A stretch of 64,000 nucleotides of DNA from assembly GCF_009687905.1 (NCBI RefSeq), contig NZ_BLBG01000012.1, positions 1 to 64,000 of the forward strand, read 5' to 3'. This document shows positions 63,962 to 64,000 of the stretch, one piece after another. Below the pieces are notes generated by a model. It saw only the letters and a program-made list of their open reading frames with translations, made no database searches and had not been told where the DNA came from. Source of the DNA: Lacticaseibacillus zhaodongensis (lineage in GTDB: Bacteria > Bacillota > Bacilli > Lactobacillales > Lactobacillaceae). Positions within the stretch are counted from its first letter, which is position 1. Every line of letters starts with the position of its first letter. The position numbers and the translations under genes were made by a program.

Positions 63962-64000
63962 ATGTCGTCTGTTCACATCTTAAACGGTCTAACCGCACCC
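63962..64000 (+). CDS. N-terminus of a T-box-controlled gene (runs off window)
   Basis: ATG after TTGGAGGTAATCAT; only MSSVHILNGLTAP is visible. An amino-acid or tRNA-related role is expected from the T-box, but I cannot name the product. Confidence 0.7.
   Translation, partial: MSSVHILNGLTAP

Overview
The window looks like a chromosomal segment of a fairly high-GC member of the Lactobacillaceae, perhaps a Lacticaseibacillus-like species. The evidence is protein character (DltX/DltABCD with a DltE-like hydrolase, SLAP-domain secreted proteins, a KxYKxGKxW-signal/MucBP adhesin, PepO, an LTA-synthase-like enzyme, a LexA-boxed YolD/Y-polymerase operon) and Gram-positive ribosome binding sites. 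The species is inferred, not proven. I see no rRNA, tRNA, prophage or CRISPR array.

Layout. 0-6 kb: a large MucBP adhesin gene (minus) cut by an in-frame stop, its 3' part running into unrelated sequence at the edge. 6-12 kb: LTA-synthase-like protein, LysR regulator, aminotransferase. 12-19 kb: SLAP protein, SOS-controlled Y-family polymerase operon, secreted nuclease, an Fst-like type I toxin with nearby antitoxin-like RNAs, a Cys-rich mini-protein, an AI-2E-family exporter and a DUF2200 gene. 19.4-20 kb: a non-coding block packed with structured repeats. 20-30 kb: OppA, a two-component system, then dltX-A-B-C-D and a DltE-like esterase candidate. 30-36.5 kb: ThrE-type exporter pair, orphan AbrB/MazE-like antitoxin, nitroreductase, membrane protein, NUDIX, and a histone-H1-like-tail/TauE/DUF1634 operon. 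36.6-39 kb: an IS110/IS1111-type element sitting inside a palindromic repeat. 39-51 kb: XPD/DinG-like helicase without Fe-S cysteines, 6-phospho-beta-glucosidase, NagB, PepO, two SLAP proteins, a choloylglycine-hydrolase-family enzyme and a secreted coiled-coil protein. 51-62.5 kb: lysine biosynthesis by the acetylase variant of the DAP pathway (asd, patA, dapB, dapA, dapL, dapD, lysA, alr behind a lysine riboswitch, with lysC divergent). The end holds a HAD phosphatase and a T-box leader for a gene that runs off the window.

The most unusual layer is between the genes. At least four families of palindromic repeats occur in which arms differ between copies but remain self-complementary, while short single-stranded or junction motifs stay constant. 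Family A (254-301 bp, 4 copies) has a long terminal stem and two internal hairpins. Family B (about 115 bp, 6 copies plus a truncated one) has an outer stem with a GCTT bulge, an invariant internal-loop pair and a variable apical hairpin. Families C (two copies), F (two copies) and D (one, split by the IS) behave similarly. Copies lie inside the dlt operon, inside the lysine operon and between a T-box and its gene. This pattern of compensatory change suggests selection for, or copying of, a folded RNA or DNA cruciform.
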